64,000 bases of DNA, from contig NZ_QEES01000002.1 of NCBI RefSeq assembly GCF_003115775.1, forward strand, positions 372,001-436,000. The letters run 5' to 3'. The notes under the pieces were generated by a model. That model ran no database searches and had not been told where the DNA came from. It saw only the letters and a list, made by a program, of their open reading frames with translations. Source of the stretch: Cellulomonas sp. WB94. GTDB taxonomy: Bacteria; Actinomycetota; Actinomycetes; Actinomycetales; Cellulomonadaceae. A program made the position numbers and the translations under genes. Shown in pieces: positions 50,001 through 57,843 of this stretch (within the stretch, counting starts at the first letter, position 1; the number at the start of each line of letters is the position of its first letter).

Positions 50001-50864
50001 GCGCGCCTCGGTCATGAAGTGCGCGTCGGGCGTCCGCGTCACGGGGATGTTCGAGCCCCACATGATGAGGTAGCCGGCGTTCCACCAGTCCGCGGACTCG
50101 GGAACGTCGGTCTGGTCGCCGAACACCTGCGGGGACGCCACGGGGAGGTCGGCGTACCAGTCGTAGAACGACAGCATCGTGCCGCCGAGCATCGTCACGA
50201 AGCGGGCGCCCGCGCCGTGCGACACCATCGACATCGCGGGGATCGGCGAGAACCCGGCGACCCGGTCGGGCCCGTAGGTCTTGATCGTGTGGACGTGTGC
50301 GGCCGCCACGATCTCGGCGGCCTCCTCCCACGTCGCACGGACGAGACCGCCCTTGCCGCGCGCCTTCTTGTACGCGCGGGCCGTGACGGGGTCGCCCGTG
50401 ACCTGCGCCCAGGCGAGGACCGGGTCACCCGTGCGGGCCTTCGCCTCGCGGTAGGCGCGCAGGAGCGTGCCGCGCACGTACGGGTACCTGATCCGCGTCG
50501 GCGAGTACGTGTACCAGCTGAACGCCGCACCGCGCGGGCAGCCCCGCGGCTCGTACTCCGGGGAGTCCGGACCCACCGACGGGTAGTCGGTCTGCTGGGT
50601 CTCCCACGTGATGATGCCGTCCTTGACGTACACCTTCCACGAGCACGAGCCCGTGCAGTTGACCCCGTGCGTCGAACGCACGACCTTGTCGTGGGACCAG
50701 CGGTCCCGGTAGAACGCGTCGCCCGCCCGGCCACCCTCGAGGTACAGCGAACGCAGGTCGGCCGAGACCTCGCCCTTGCGCAGGAACCGCCCGACCTTGA
50801 GCAGGGCGTCGGCCGCTGCGCCGTCGGTCCCCGGTACCTGGGTCGTGGTGCGGGTCGGGTTCAT
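47095..50864 (-). pseudogene. narG: Respiratory nitrate reductase alpha subunit NarG, frameshifted
   Basis: NarG is the molybdenum catalytic subunit reducing nitrate to nitrite. The first frame (start 50864) gives MNPTRTTTQ..., the FS0 cluster region HGVNCTGSCSWKVYVKDG and the Asp-ligand segment YDWYADLPVASPQVFGDQTD, up to VHSFNPAISP. Its sense ends at the C6 tract complementary to 48380-48385. The second frame then continues with PWQTRTDFDTFGTLARL and runs to SQEVEY at 47095. Joined, they make about 1255 residues, the normal NarG length. One extra C would restore the family sequence SP-PWQTRTD. AGGAG lies 7 nt before the ATG. A sequencing error, a real mutation or a reversible slippage site are all possible. 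Confidence 0.88.
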
Positions 50865-50931
50865 CGTCGGCTCCTCGTCGTCGAGCGGTCGTCCGGGGTG
50901 GGGCTCGCCTCGCGGCGGTGCCGGTGCGCGG

Positions 50932-52242
50932 TCAGCTCGGCTTCTCCGCTCCGGGACGTACGTAGTAGTGCCAGGTCAGCGCCGTGCAGATCGTGAAGTA
51001 GACCGCGCAGCCGATGAAGAAGGACCGCGGTGTGAAGACCGAGAGCGCCATCCCCACGAGGAACGGCCCGAACGCCGCGACCGAGGCGGTCCAGCCGATG
51101 ACGCCGCCCGCCTGGCGCTTGGGGAAGATCATCGGCATCTGCTTGAACGTGCCGGCGTTGCCGATGCCGGCGAACGTGAAGATCGCGAGCATCCCGACGA
51201 GGAAGTACGTGAACTGGCTGGCGTCGGTCGGTGCGAGGAAGAAGAGCGTGAACACCGTGCTCGCCGTCATGCCGATGCCCGCGACGAACGTCCACAGCGC
51301 CCCGCCGAACCTGTCGCACAACGGACCGAAGCCGGCTCGCGTCGCGGACCCGAGGAGCGGGCCGAGGAACGCGTACTTCAGCGGGTCGGGGGCGTTCGCG
51401 AAGGTGCCGTACTGGTTGACGATGAGGAGGCCGAGCTGCGCGGCGAACCCACTGAACGCGCCGAAGGTCATGAGGTAGATCGAGGTCATGACCCAGGTGT
51501 GCTTCAGGCCGAAGATGTCGAGCTGCTCACGGAAGTTCGCCTGGACCGGCACGCGGCGCAGGTAGACCGCGGCGAGCACCATGCCGAGCAGGACCCACGG
51601 CACGAGCACGAGGCCCGCGTTGTGCAGCCACATGTGCTGACCGTCACGCGTCTGCTGCGGGGTCAGCGCTGTGACGCCCAGGAGCCCGAAGCCCACGACC
51701 CACGGCGTGAGGAACTGGATGAGACTCACGCCGAAGTTGCCGATGCCGGCCTGCAGCCCGAGCGCCGTCCCCGCGAGCCGTTTGGGGAAGAAGTAGCTCG
51801 TCGAGGGCATGAACCCGGCGAAGGCCCCTCCCCCGACGCCCGCGGCGATCGCGAGCAGGATGAGCACGGCGTAGGGCGTCGAGCTGTCCCGGACGGCGAA
51901 CGTCCAGCCGAGCATGGGGATCAGCAGGAGAGTGGCGGAGCCGCCGACGAGCGTGCGCGTCCCGACGATCGGCGGCAGGAACATGTAGATCATCCGCATG
52001 AACCCGCCCGCGAGGCCGGGCACCGCGACGAGCCAGTAGAGCTCGGGCTTCGTCAGGTCGTAGCCGATGGTGTTCAGGCGGGGCGCGATGGCACTCACGA
52101 GGTACCACGCGCAGAACGCGAGCGTGAGGTTGTAGGTCGTGATCCACAGCGTCCGCCAGGCGAACCGGCTGTCCCAGGTGGCTTCGTTCTCGGGGTCCCA
52201 CGTCGCGAGGTCCACGCGCGACGTTCCGGACGAGATCGCCAT
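50932..52242 (-). CDS. narK: Nitrate/nitrite transporter NarK (MFS, NNP family)
   Basis: NarK imports nitrate and/or exports nitrite for NarGHI. The 436-residue protein has about twelve membrane segments and the two NNP nitrate-signature stretches, GLQAGIGNFGVSLIQFLTP and FTFAGIGNAGTFKQMPMIFP. It starts MAISSGTSRVDLA. GGAGGA lies 5 nt before this ATG, whereas the GTG 12 nt upstream is part of that site. It lies 67 nt upstream of narG in the same direction, so narK-narGHJI is probably one operon. Confidence 0.92.
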   Translation of the reverse strand: MAISSGTSRVDLATWDPENEATWDSRFAWRTLWITTYNLTLAFCAWYLVSAIAPRLNTIGYDLTKPELYWLVAVPGLAGGFMRMIYMFLPPIVGTRTLVGGSATLLLIPMLGWTFAVRDSSTPYAVLILLAIAAGVGGGAFAGFMPSTSYFFPKRLAGTALGLQAGIGNFGVSLIQFLTPWVVGFGLLGVTALTPQQTRDGQHMWLHNAGLVLVPWVLLGMVLAAVYLRRVPVQANFREQLDIFGLKHTWVMTSIYLMTFGAFSGFAAQLGLLIVNQYGTFANAPDPLKYAFLGPLLGSATRAGFGPLCDRFGGALWTFVAGIGMTASTVFTLFFLAPTDASQFTYFLVGMLAIFTFAGIGNAGTFKQMPMIFPKRQAGGVIGWTASVAAFGPFLVGMALSVFTPRSFFIGCAVYFTICTALTWHYYVRPGAEKPS

Positions 52243-52304
52243 CGATTCCTCCACCGCTCGGGTCGGCCAGCTTCACTCGCCAGGATGGTGGCGACGACGA
52301 CGAC

Positions 52305-52330
52305 TTTGAAGTGGCAAACGCCGTGTCAAA
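52305..52330 (-). promoter_or_regulatory. narK: Imperfect palindrome over a TTGACA -35 upstream of narK
   Basis: The dyad TTTGA-N3-GGC-N4-GCC-N3-TCAAA contains on the minus strand a perfect TTGACA (52329-52324). A palindrome placed over the -35 of the nitrate operon is a good candidate operator for the SufR-like regulator encoded just upstream. The -10 is unclear. Confidence 0.4.
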
Positions 52331-52381
52331 TCGCGACGTGTGTGACCTGCGCCACTCCGAGTCCCCGGCTTGACCCTAGCG

Positions 52382-53185
52382 TCAGGAACGGGTGAGGTGC
52401 AGCACGCAGTGCTGAGGTTCGACGAAGGGCTCGAGCCACTCGGCCGTGAGTGGCCCGCCCTCCTGCGCGAGCACGCCGCGGGCGAGCCCCAGATGGACGC
52501 TGCACACGATCTCGGGCCGCTCGTGGGCCAGGTCGAGGAACGGGCAACGACGCAGGTGCACCTCGAGCCGCTCCGCGTCGCCCTCCGGCTCGAAGCCCAG
52601 GTCGTCGAAGTGCGCCTCGAGCGCGGCCAGCTGCGCGATCCCGGCGACCAGGTCGAGGGGGGCGGGCATCGTGCAGGCCTCGTGGCTCGCGACCGGACCG
52701 TCCGGATCGGGGCAGACCGCGTCGGGGCACGGCGCATCCGGGTCCACGGCGGCGACAAGGGCGACCCGATGCCCCCGGCGCTCGGAGAGCTCCGGGCGGG
52801 TCGCGGTGAGGCTCCGGCCCCAGACCGAGCCGGCGTCCTGCGCGGCACCCGTCGCCGACGGCAGTCGACGTCCGTAGCCCGCGACCAGCACGCGCATGAG
52901 CTGGTCCCGCGCCCAGCCGTCCGTCGTCGCCGGCGCGATCCGCTCGACGGCGCTGTACAGGATCCGGGGACGCCCGCGCGTCGTGCGCAGCTCGGGCTCG
53001 CTCGCGACGAAGCCGGAGTCGATGAGTCGTTCGAGGTGCTCGCGGGCCGTGTTGACGTGCAGGCCCACCGCCGCGGCGAGCTCGTCGACCCCGAGGGGGA
53101 CATCAGACCGCTGCAGAGCATGCAGCATGGACACGCGCTTGTCCGACGCAAGCGCACGATACGCACTGACACGACGGCTGACCAT
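52382..53185 (-). CDS. SufR-like winged-helix regulator with C-terminal cysteine motif
   Basis: The 267-residue protein has an N-terminal ArsR/DeoR-like winged helix (VSAYRALASDKRVSMLHALQ, then GLHVNTAREHLERLIDSGFV and RGRPRILYSA). Its C-terminal region resembles SufR and Rv1460 proteins, with HLRRCPFLDLAHERPEIVC (Cys about 214 and 228), SVHLGLARGVL and a third Cys near 260 in QHCVLHL. In that family the cysteines hold a [4Fe-4S] cluster. Extra cysteines occur in APCPDAVCPD. Located directly upstream of narK-narGHJI, it probably senses O2, NO or Fe-S state to control nitrate respiration. AATAAT lies 6 nt before the ATG. Confidence 0.75.
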   Translation of the reverse strand: MVSRRVSAYRALASDKRVSMLHALQRSDVPLGVDELAAAVGLHVNTAREHLERLIDSGFVASEPELRTTRGRPRILYSAVERIAPATTDGWARDQLMRVLVAGYGRRLPSATGAAQDAGSVWGRSLTATRPELSERRGHRVALVAAVDPDAPCPDAVCPDPDGPVASHEACTMPAPLDLVAGIAQLAALEAHFDDLGFEPEGDAERLEVHLRRCPFLDLAHERPEIVCSVHLGLARGVLAQEGGPLTAEWLEPFVEPQHCVLHLTRS

Positions 53186-53191
53186 CAACCG

Positions 53192-53197
53192 ATTATT
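53192..53197 (-). promoter_or_regulatory. -10 element of SufR-like regulator gene, leaderless (AATAAT)
   Basis: Minus-strand AATAAT, 6 nt, then ATG at 53185. Confidence 0.45.
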
Positions 53198-53306
53198 CCC
53201 GGTGCCCGCCGAGAATCCGCAGGACCTTCGGGTCGCGGACGTGGCACGTTGGGGTGTGCGGTCGGGCCGTTCGTCCCTGTGTGGGCCCGCGGGCCGGGGC
53301 CAACCT

Positions 53307-53318
53307 GGAACCGGTTCC
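53307..53318. promoter_or_regulatory. 12-bp palindrome GGAACCGGTTCC upstream of flavodoxin pseudogene
   Basis: A perfect palindrome 19 nt before the ATG at 53338 and just before its GGAGG site, so it lies in the leader or at the promoter. It is a candidate operator. Confidence 0.35.
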
Positions 53319-53337
53319 CAGCGACGGAGGTGGAGCG

Positions 53338-53858
53338 ATGCGCGCAGTGGTGGTCGTCGAGTCGATGTTCGGCAACACCCGACAGGTCGCCGAGGCGATC
53401 GCGGACGGCCTGCGCCCCACGGTCGAGGCCGAGGTCGTCGACGTCGGAGTGGCCCCCGAGACGATCGACCCCGAGGTCGGGCTCCTCGTCGTGGGCGGTC
53501 CGACGCATGCGTTCGGGATGAGCCGACCTGCGAGCCGAACGCAGGCCCTGCAGGAGGCGGGCACGCCGGGCGGGTCGCCCGACGTCGGCATGCGCGAGTG
53601 GCTCGAGCACCTCGCGCCCTCGCGCCGGGCGTCGTGACCGCGACGTTCGACACCCGGATGAAGTCCCGCTGGGCGGGTTCCGCGGCCGCGAGCGCCAGCA
53701 AGCTGCTCCGCCGCCGCGGCGTCCAGACGAATCAGCCCGCCCACAGCTTCGTGGTGACGGACAAGCCCGGCCCCCTCGCGCCCGGCGAGCTCGACCGCGC
53801 CAGGGCGTGGGGCACCGAGCTCGCCAGACTCGCGGGCACCCCGGCAACCGGCGCCTGA
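53338..53858 (+). pseudogene. Flavodoxin-family gene disrupted by an 8-bp tandem duplication
   Basis: The first frame starts MRAVVVVESMFGNTRQVAEAI, with the FMN-phosphate loop MFGNTRQ, and runs through LVVGGPTHAFGMSR to LEHLAPSRRAS-stop at 53637. The rest of the domain continues in another frame as APGVVTATFDTRMKSRW, through DKPGPLAPGELDRARAWG to 53858. The octamer CTCGCGCC is present twice in tandem (53611-53618 and 53619-53626). Removing one copy gives EHLAPGVVTATFDTR without interruption and a protein of about 170 residues. A good GGAGG site precedes the ATG. It sits among nitrate-respiration and stress genes. Confidence 0.85.
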
Positions 53859-53903
53859 GGGCCGCCGAGCAAGCGATCTCGCACGTCACAGCCAGGACAG
53901 GCC

Positions 53904-53917
53904 GGGACCGTGGCCCC
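53904..53917 (+). promoter_or_regulatory. Possible DosR/OsdR-like box before universal stress gene
   Basis: GGGACCGTGGCCCC is a near-dyad (one mismatched pair) 75 nt before the universal stress protein start. Its GGGACC...CCC form recalls DosR/OsdR sites found before stress genes in Actinobacteria. The match is weak in this GC-rich background. Confidence 0.25.
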
Positions 53918-53991
53918 TCGACAACACCCCTCACCTGTGGGCAAGGTGGACGGACCGGCACCTACCGGCACCGATCAGGAGGTGGGTTCTC

Positions 53992-54894
53992 ATGCGCGCC
54001 GACGGCCCCGTGGTGATCGCCCTGGACGGCTCGCCGCACAGTGAGCACACGCTCGAGTGGGGGCTGCACGAGGCCTCGCTGCGCGGCGCCGACGTGGTGC
54101 TCGCGCGCGCATGGACCGACCCTCGCGACCTCGTCGAGTGGAGCTGGTACCCGATGGTCGACGCCGAGCTCGACGCCGAGACCACCACCTACCTGAGCGA
54201 GAAGCAGGCCGTCGCCCTCGACCGCTACCCCGAGCTGACCGTCACGACCCGCTCGGTGCGCGGCGGAGAGGTCCCCGTCCTGCGCGAGCTGAGCGCGGCC
54301 GCCCAGCTTCTCGTCGTCGGTGCGCGCGGGCGGGCTGGTCACCTGCGGATGGGCTCCATCGCCGCACATCTCGCGGCGCACTCGCGCTGCGACGTCGCCG
54401 TCGTGCGCGGCGGCGAGGAGTCGTGGCCGGTGCCCGGCGCGCCGGTCGTCACCGGGGTCGACGGCTCACGCGCGTCCCTCGCGGCTGCCGAGGCTGCCGC
54501 GCGCGAGGCGTCGATGCGCTCGGTGCCGCTCGTCGTCGTCCACGCGCGTCCGACCATCTCCGACCCGTACGGGCGCGGCATGCCCGCACTGTCTGCCCGG
54601 GCCGCCACCGACGTCGACGTGAACGACCCGACGCACCGCGCCGCGCAGGCCGTCGGCACCCGGCTCCGCACCCAGCATCCCGGCCTCGAGGTGCGTGTCG
54701 CGCTCCTGGACGACGACCCGGCCCACGCGCTCGTCGAAGCCTCCAAGGAGGCCGTCCTCGTCGTCGTCGGGTCGCGCGGGCTCGGCGCCTTCCGCGGGAT
54801 GCTGCTCGGTTCGGTCAGCTCCGACGTCGTCCGCAACGCAGCCTCCACGGTGCTCGTGCTGCACGACGGGCTCCACGACGGGCCGCCCGACTGA
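53992..54894 (+). CDS. Universal stress protein with two Usp domains
   Basis: The 300-residue protein has tandem Usp domains, residues about 5-140 and 150-295. Domain 1 starts VVIALDGSPHSEHTLEWG and ends LVVGARGRAGHLRMGSIAAH. Domain 2 starts VVTGVDGSRASLAAAEAA and has the ATP-binding GSRGLGAFRGMLLGSVS, matching G-2x-G-9x-G-S. Domain 1 has a comparable loop. AGGAGG lies 10 nt before the ATG. Such proteins are often induced by hypoxia in Actinobacteria, which fits the nitrate-respiration genes beside it. Confidence 0.9.
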   Translation: MRADGPVVIALDGSPHSEHTLEWGLHEASLRGADVVLARAWTDPRDLVEWSWYPMVDAELDAETTTYLSEKQAVALDRYPELTVTTRSVRGGEVPVLRELSAAAQLLVVGARGRAGHLRMGSIAAHLAAHSRCDVAVVRGGEESWPVPGAPVVTGVDGSRASLAAAEAAAREASMRSVPLVVVHARPTISDPYGRGMPALSARAATDVDVNDPTHRAAQAVGTRLRTQHPGLEVRVALLDDDPAHALVEASKEAVLVVVGSRGLGAFRGMLLGSVSSDVVRNAASTVLVLHDGLHDGPPD

Positions 54895-54947
54895 CCCAGC
54901 GCCAGTCACCGGGACCCTCAGCCCACAGACCCCCGGCCGACGTTCTG

Positions 54948-54953
54948 TACTGT
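54948..54953 (+). promoter_or_regulatory. -10 element of mogA-moaA operon, leaderless (TACTGT)
   Basis: TACTGT, 6 nt, then ATG at 54960. Confidence 0.5.
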
Positions 54954-54959
54954 CGGTGC

Positions 54960-55457
54960 ATGCCTGCTTCCGCGCCGCCCGGACCGCGCGCGACAGTCGT
55001 CGTCGTGTCCGACCGCAGCGCGAGCGGTGAACGGGCCGACCGCTCCGGCCCGCGCGCCGTCGAGATCCTGCGCGCCGCCGGCCTCGAGGTCGGCGATCCG
55101 GTCGTCGTCCCCGACGGAGCCGAGTCGGTGGGCCGCGCCCTCGGCGCCGCGCTCGACGCCGGCGCCCGCGTCGTCGTGACGAGCGGCGGGACCGGCGTCG
55201 GCCCGCGCGACCTCACACCCGAGGGCACCCGCCCCCTGATCGACCGCGAGCTGCCCGGGCTCGCCGACGCGCTGCGCCGCAACGGTGAGGCCCACGTCGC
55301 GACCGCCGTCCTCTCGCGCGGGCTCGCCGGGGTCAGCGCGTCGGGTGCCGTGATCGTCAACCTGCCGGGGTCACCGGGCGGCGTCGAGCAAGGCCTCGAC
55401 GTGCTGCTGCCGCTGCTCCCCCACCTGCTCGACCAGCTCGCCGGAGGAGACCACTGA
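54960..55457 (+). CDS. mogA: Molybdopterin adenylyltransferase, MogA/MoaB family
   Basis: This enzyme adenylates molybdopterin before MoeA inserts molybdate. The 165-residue protein has ATVVVVSDRSASGERADRSG at the start and the molybdopterin-binding TSGGTGVGPRDLTPEGTRPLI near residue 75, then VNLPGSPGGVEQGLDVLL. In Actinobacteria this family is named MogA or MoaB interchangeably. The start has a -10 hexamer 6 nt upstream. It shares one base with moaA (TGATG). Confidence 0.88.
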   Translation: MPASAPPGPRATVVVVSDRSASGERADRSGPRAVEILRAAGLEVGDPVVVPDGAESVGRALGAALDAGARVVVTSGGTGVGPRDLTPEGTRPLIDRELPGLADALRRNGEAHVATAVLSRGLAGVSASGAVIVNLPGSPGGVEQGLDVLLPLLPHLLDQLAGGDH

Positions 55458-56446
55458 TGCTCGTCGACCGATTCGGCCGCGAGCACCGCGACCTGCGCAT
55501 CTCGCTGACCGACCGCTGCTCGCTGCGCTGCACCTACTGCATGCCGGCCGAAGGCGTGCCGTGGCTGCGCGGCCCCGACCTCATGACGACCGCCGAGCTC
55601 GTGCGCATCGCGACGGTCGCGGTCGCGGAGGGCATCACCGAGGTCCGCCTCACGGGCGGTGAGCCGCTGCTGCGGCCCGACGTCGTCGAGATCGTGGCCG
55701 CCCTGACCGCGCTGAGCGGGCCCAGCGGCCCCCCCGAGGTGTCGCTCACGACGAACGCGCTGCGGCTCCCGGCCCTCGCCACGCCGTTGGCCGACGCCGG
55801 TCTCTCGCGCGTCAACGTCAGCCTCGACACGCTGCGACGCGACCGGTTCAAGGAGCTCACGCGGCGCGACCGCCTCACGGACACCCTCGCGGGGATCGCC
55901 GCAGCCGACGTGGCGGGCCTGCACCCGATCAAGCTCAACGCCGTCGTGATGCGTGGCGTCAACGACGACGAGGTCGTCGACCTCGTGCGGTACGCGGTCG
56001 ACCACGGCTACGAGATGCGGTTCATCGAGCAGATGCCGCTCGACCCCGGCCACACGTGGCTGCGGGAGGCGATGGTGACCGGGACCGAGATCCTCGAGCG
56101 CCTGGCTGCCGCCTTCACGCTCACCGAGGTCACCGGCCGCGGCTCGGCGCCCGCCGAACGCTGGGCCATCGACGGCGGGCCGTCGACCGTCGGCGTGATC
56201 GCGTCGGTGTCCGCGCCCTTCTGCGGGGCGTGCGACCGCGTGCGGCTCACCGCCGACGGACAGCTGCGGTCCTGCCTGTTCGCGCGCACCGAGAGCAACC
56301 TGCTGGGCCTGCTGCGCGACGGCGCCGACGACGCGGCGCTCGCCGCAGCGCTCCACACCTGCCTCGCGGGGAAGCTGCCGGGCCACGGCATCGACGACCC
56401 GACGTTCCTGCAGCCCGACCGCCCCATGAGCGCGATCGGCGGCTAG
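55457..56446 (+). CDS. moaA: GTP 3',8-cyclase MoaA (radical SAM)
   Basis: MoaA converts GTP to the cyclic intermediate that MoaC turns into cPMP. The 329-residue protein has the radical-SAM cluster motif CSLRCTYCMP (Cys about 22, 26, 29) and TGGEPLLR. The second C-terminal cluster is in FCGACDRVRLTADGQLRSC. It ends SAIGG, the C-terminal Gly-Gly required for activity in MoaA. No moaC is visible in the window. Its stop lies in repeat array C. Confidence 0.95.
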   Translation: MLVDRFGREHRDLRISLTDRCSLRCTYCMPAEGVPWLRGPDLMTTAELVRIATVAVAEGITEVRLTGGEPLLRPDVVEIVAALTALSGPSGPPEVSLTTNALRLPALATPLADAGLSRVNVSLDTLRRDRFKELTRRDRLTDTLAGIAAADVAGLHPIKLNAVVMRGVNDDEVVDLVRYAVDHGYEMRFIEQMPLDPGHTWLREAMVTGTEILERLAAAFTLTEVTGRGSAPAERWAIDGGPSTVGVIASVSAPFCGACDRVRLTADGQLRSCLFARTESNLLGLLRDGADDAALAAALHTCLAGKLPGHGIDDPTFLQPDRPMSAIGG

Positions 56447-56520
56447 CCGGTCGGTGACGGCTCAGCTGGTCGGGGACAACTCACCTGGTCGGTGACGGCA
56501 CAGCCGGTCGGGACAGCTCA
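56444..56520. repeat. Tandem repeat array C (four units of 18-19 nt) bridging two convergent stops
   Basis: Units begin at 56445, 56464, 56483 and 56502 and are variants of AGCTGGTCGGTGACGGCTC. The moaA stop (TAG, 56444-56446) overlaps the first unit and the moaD stop (TCA, 56518-56520) overlaps the end of the last. The entire gap is repeat. Confidence 0.8.
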
Positions 56521-56754
56521 GCCGCCGGCGAACGGCGGCAGCACGTCCACGACGTCGCTCGGCGCGATGGCAGCGCTGTCGTCCGACCGCACCCCGTCCA
56601 CGAGGATGGAGCACCGGGTGAGCACCTGCTCGAGCTCGCCACCGTGCGCGGCGATCATGAGGGTCCGGAGCTCGCCGACCGTGCGGGCCGCGAGCTGCTC
56701 GGCCTCGGTACCGGCGGCCTCGGCGGCTCCGGCGAAGTAGCGCACGAGCGACAC
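56518..56754 (-). CDS. moaD: Molybdopterin synthase sulfur-carrier subunit MoaD
   Basis: MoaD is the ubiquitin-like sulfur donor to MoaE. The 78-residue protein starts VSLVRYFAGAAEAAG and ends PPFAGG, whose terminal Gly-Gly is thiocarboxylated. GGAGGG lies 6 nt before the GTG. The longer open frame overlaps the upstream DUF6457 gene and was rejected. It follows that gene's stop by one base, so the two are coupled. Confidence 0.92.
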   Translation of the reverse strand: MSLVRYFAGAAEAAGTEAEQLAARTVGELRTLMIAAHGGELEQVLTRCSILVDGVRSDDSAAIAPSDVVDVLPPFAGG

Positions 56755-56755
56755 G

Positions 56756-57085
56756 TCACACCCTCCCGTCGAGCCGAGCGAGACGGTCCTGCCACTGCTC
56801 AGCGAGCATCGTGGTGCGTTCCAGCGCGTCACGCAGCGCCGCCGGACGCCCCTCGGCGGGACCCTGAGCCGCGGCGTACCCGACGAGGAACGTCGTCAAG
56901 GACCCGGCGGGCCTGCCGACGCAGCCTGCCGCGGCGGCGGCCGCGTCGAGCACCGCCGAGACGTCCAGGACGTCCGGGCCGACCCCGAGCTCGACCGCGA
57001 GGTCCTGCAGCCAGGCGTCGAGGGCGGACGCGGGCGCGTCGGGGTGGAGCGGTCCGGGTTCGATGTCGAGCTGGTGGTCGGTCAC
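56756..57085 (-). CDS. DUF6457 domain protein in molybdopterin operon
   Basis: The 109-residue helical protein matches the DUF6457 family, which in Actinobacteria occurs next to or fused with MobA. Its biochemical role is not established. Features are LDAWLQDLAVELGVGPDVLD, the Ala-rich DAAAAAAGCVGRPAGSLTTFL, and the C-terminal ERTTMLAEQWQDRLA helix. GGGAGG precedes the GTG, and it overlaps mobA by 4 nt. A role assisting MobA or MoaD is inferred from context. Confidence 0.75.
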   Translation of the reverse strand: MTDHQLDIEPGPLHPDAPASALDAWLQDLAVELGVGPDVLDVSAVLDAAAAAAGCVGRPAGSLTTFLVGYAAAQGPAEGRPAALRDALERTTMLAEQWQDRLARLDGRV

Positions 57086-57843
57086 GCTTCGCCTCCCGCG
57101 TCGGGCCGTGCCTCGGACATCAGACCGGGTCGTGCGTCGGCCTGTCCCGTCATCGTGCCACGCGTCGTGGTGCTCGCGGCAGGACCCTTGGCCTCGAGCG
57201 CCGCCACGTCGGCCCACGTGTCGACGTCCACGCCATGGTGCTCGACGTCGGCGACGCGGACGAGGTCGAGCGCATCGACGAGCGCCCGGACGGACGCCCC
57301 ACGCACCCCGTCTCGTCCCGCGCCTGCGCCCCCACCCGCACCGAGCCGAGCCACGGCGGCGTCGAGAGCGACCCGCCGGTAGAGACCCACGAGCGGCTGG
57401 TCGCGCCCGTCGTCGTCGACGAGCACGACCCCGTCGCACGCCCGGGACGATGAACCGGTCCCGCCGGGGCCCGCAGCATCGACGACGGCGTCGACGGCGC
57501 CGACGAGCAGCGGCACCGCGCCGGCCACCCGCGGGACGTCGCACGCCAGCACGAGCACCCACTCCGGCTCGGCGCCGTCGCGGAGGATAGCGAGCCCCGC
57601 GGCGAGCCCCGCCACGGGGCCGCCGTCGGGAGGGTCCTCGAGGGTGCGCGTCACGCCGTCCGGCACAGCGAGCGTGTCGGGACCGACGACGACGACGCGC
57701 CGGACGTCGGGCCCATCGACCGCGCCCAGCACGTGCGCCAGCAACCGACGACCGCCAACCACCACGTCGGGCTTCGAGACGCCGCCGAGCCGTCGCGCGC
57801 GCCCCCCGGCGAGCACGAGGGCGTCGTACGACGGAGGTGTCAC
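57082..57843 (-). CDS. mobA: Molybdenum cofactor guanylyltransferase-like NTP transferase MobA
   Basis: MobA attaches GMP to molybdopterin to make the guanine dinucleotide cofactor used by NarG and NasA. The 253-residue protein starts ALVLAGGRARRLGGVSKPDV, the nucleotide-binding signature with its Lys, followed by DPPDGGPVAGLAAGL and VLVLACDVPRV. The C-terminal 35 residues are low-complexity and not typical. It overlaps moeA by 4 nt upstream and the DUF6457 gene downstream. Confidence 0.87.
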   Translation of the reverse strand: MTPPSYDALVLAGGRARRLGGVSKPDVVVGGRRLLAHVLGAVDGPDVRRVVVVGPDTLAVPDGVTRTLEDPPDGGPVAGLAAGLAILRDGAEPEWVLVLACDVPRVAGAVPLLVGAVDAVVDAAGPGGTGSSSRACDGVVLVDDDGRDQPLVGLYRRVALDAAVARLGAGGGAGAGRDGVRGASVRALVDALDLVRVADVEHHGVDVDTWADVAALEAKGPAASTTTRGTMTGQADARPGLMSEARPDAGGEA

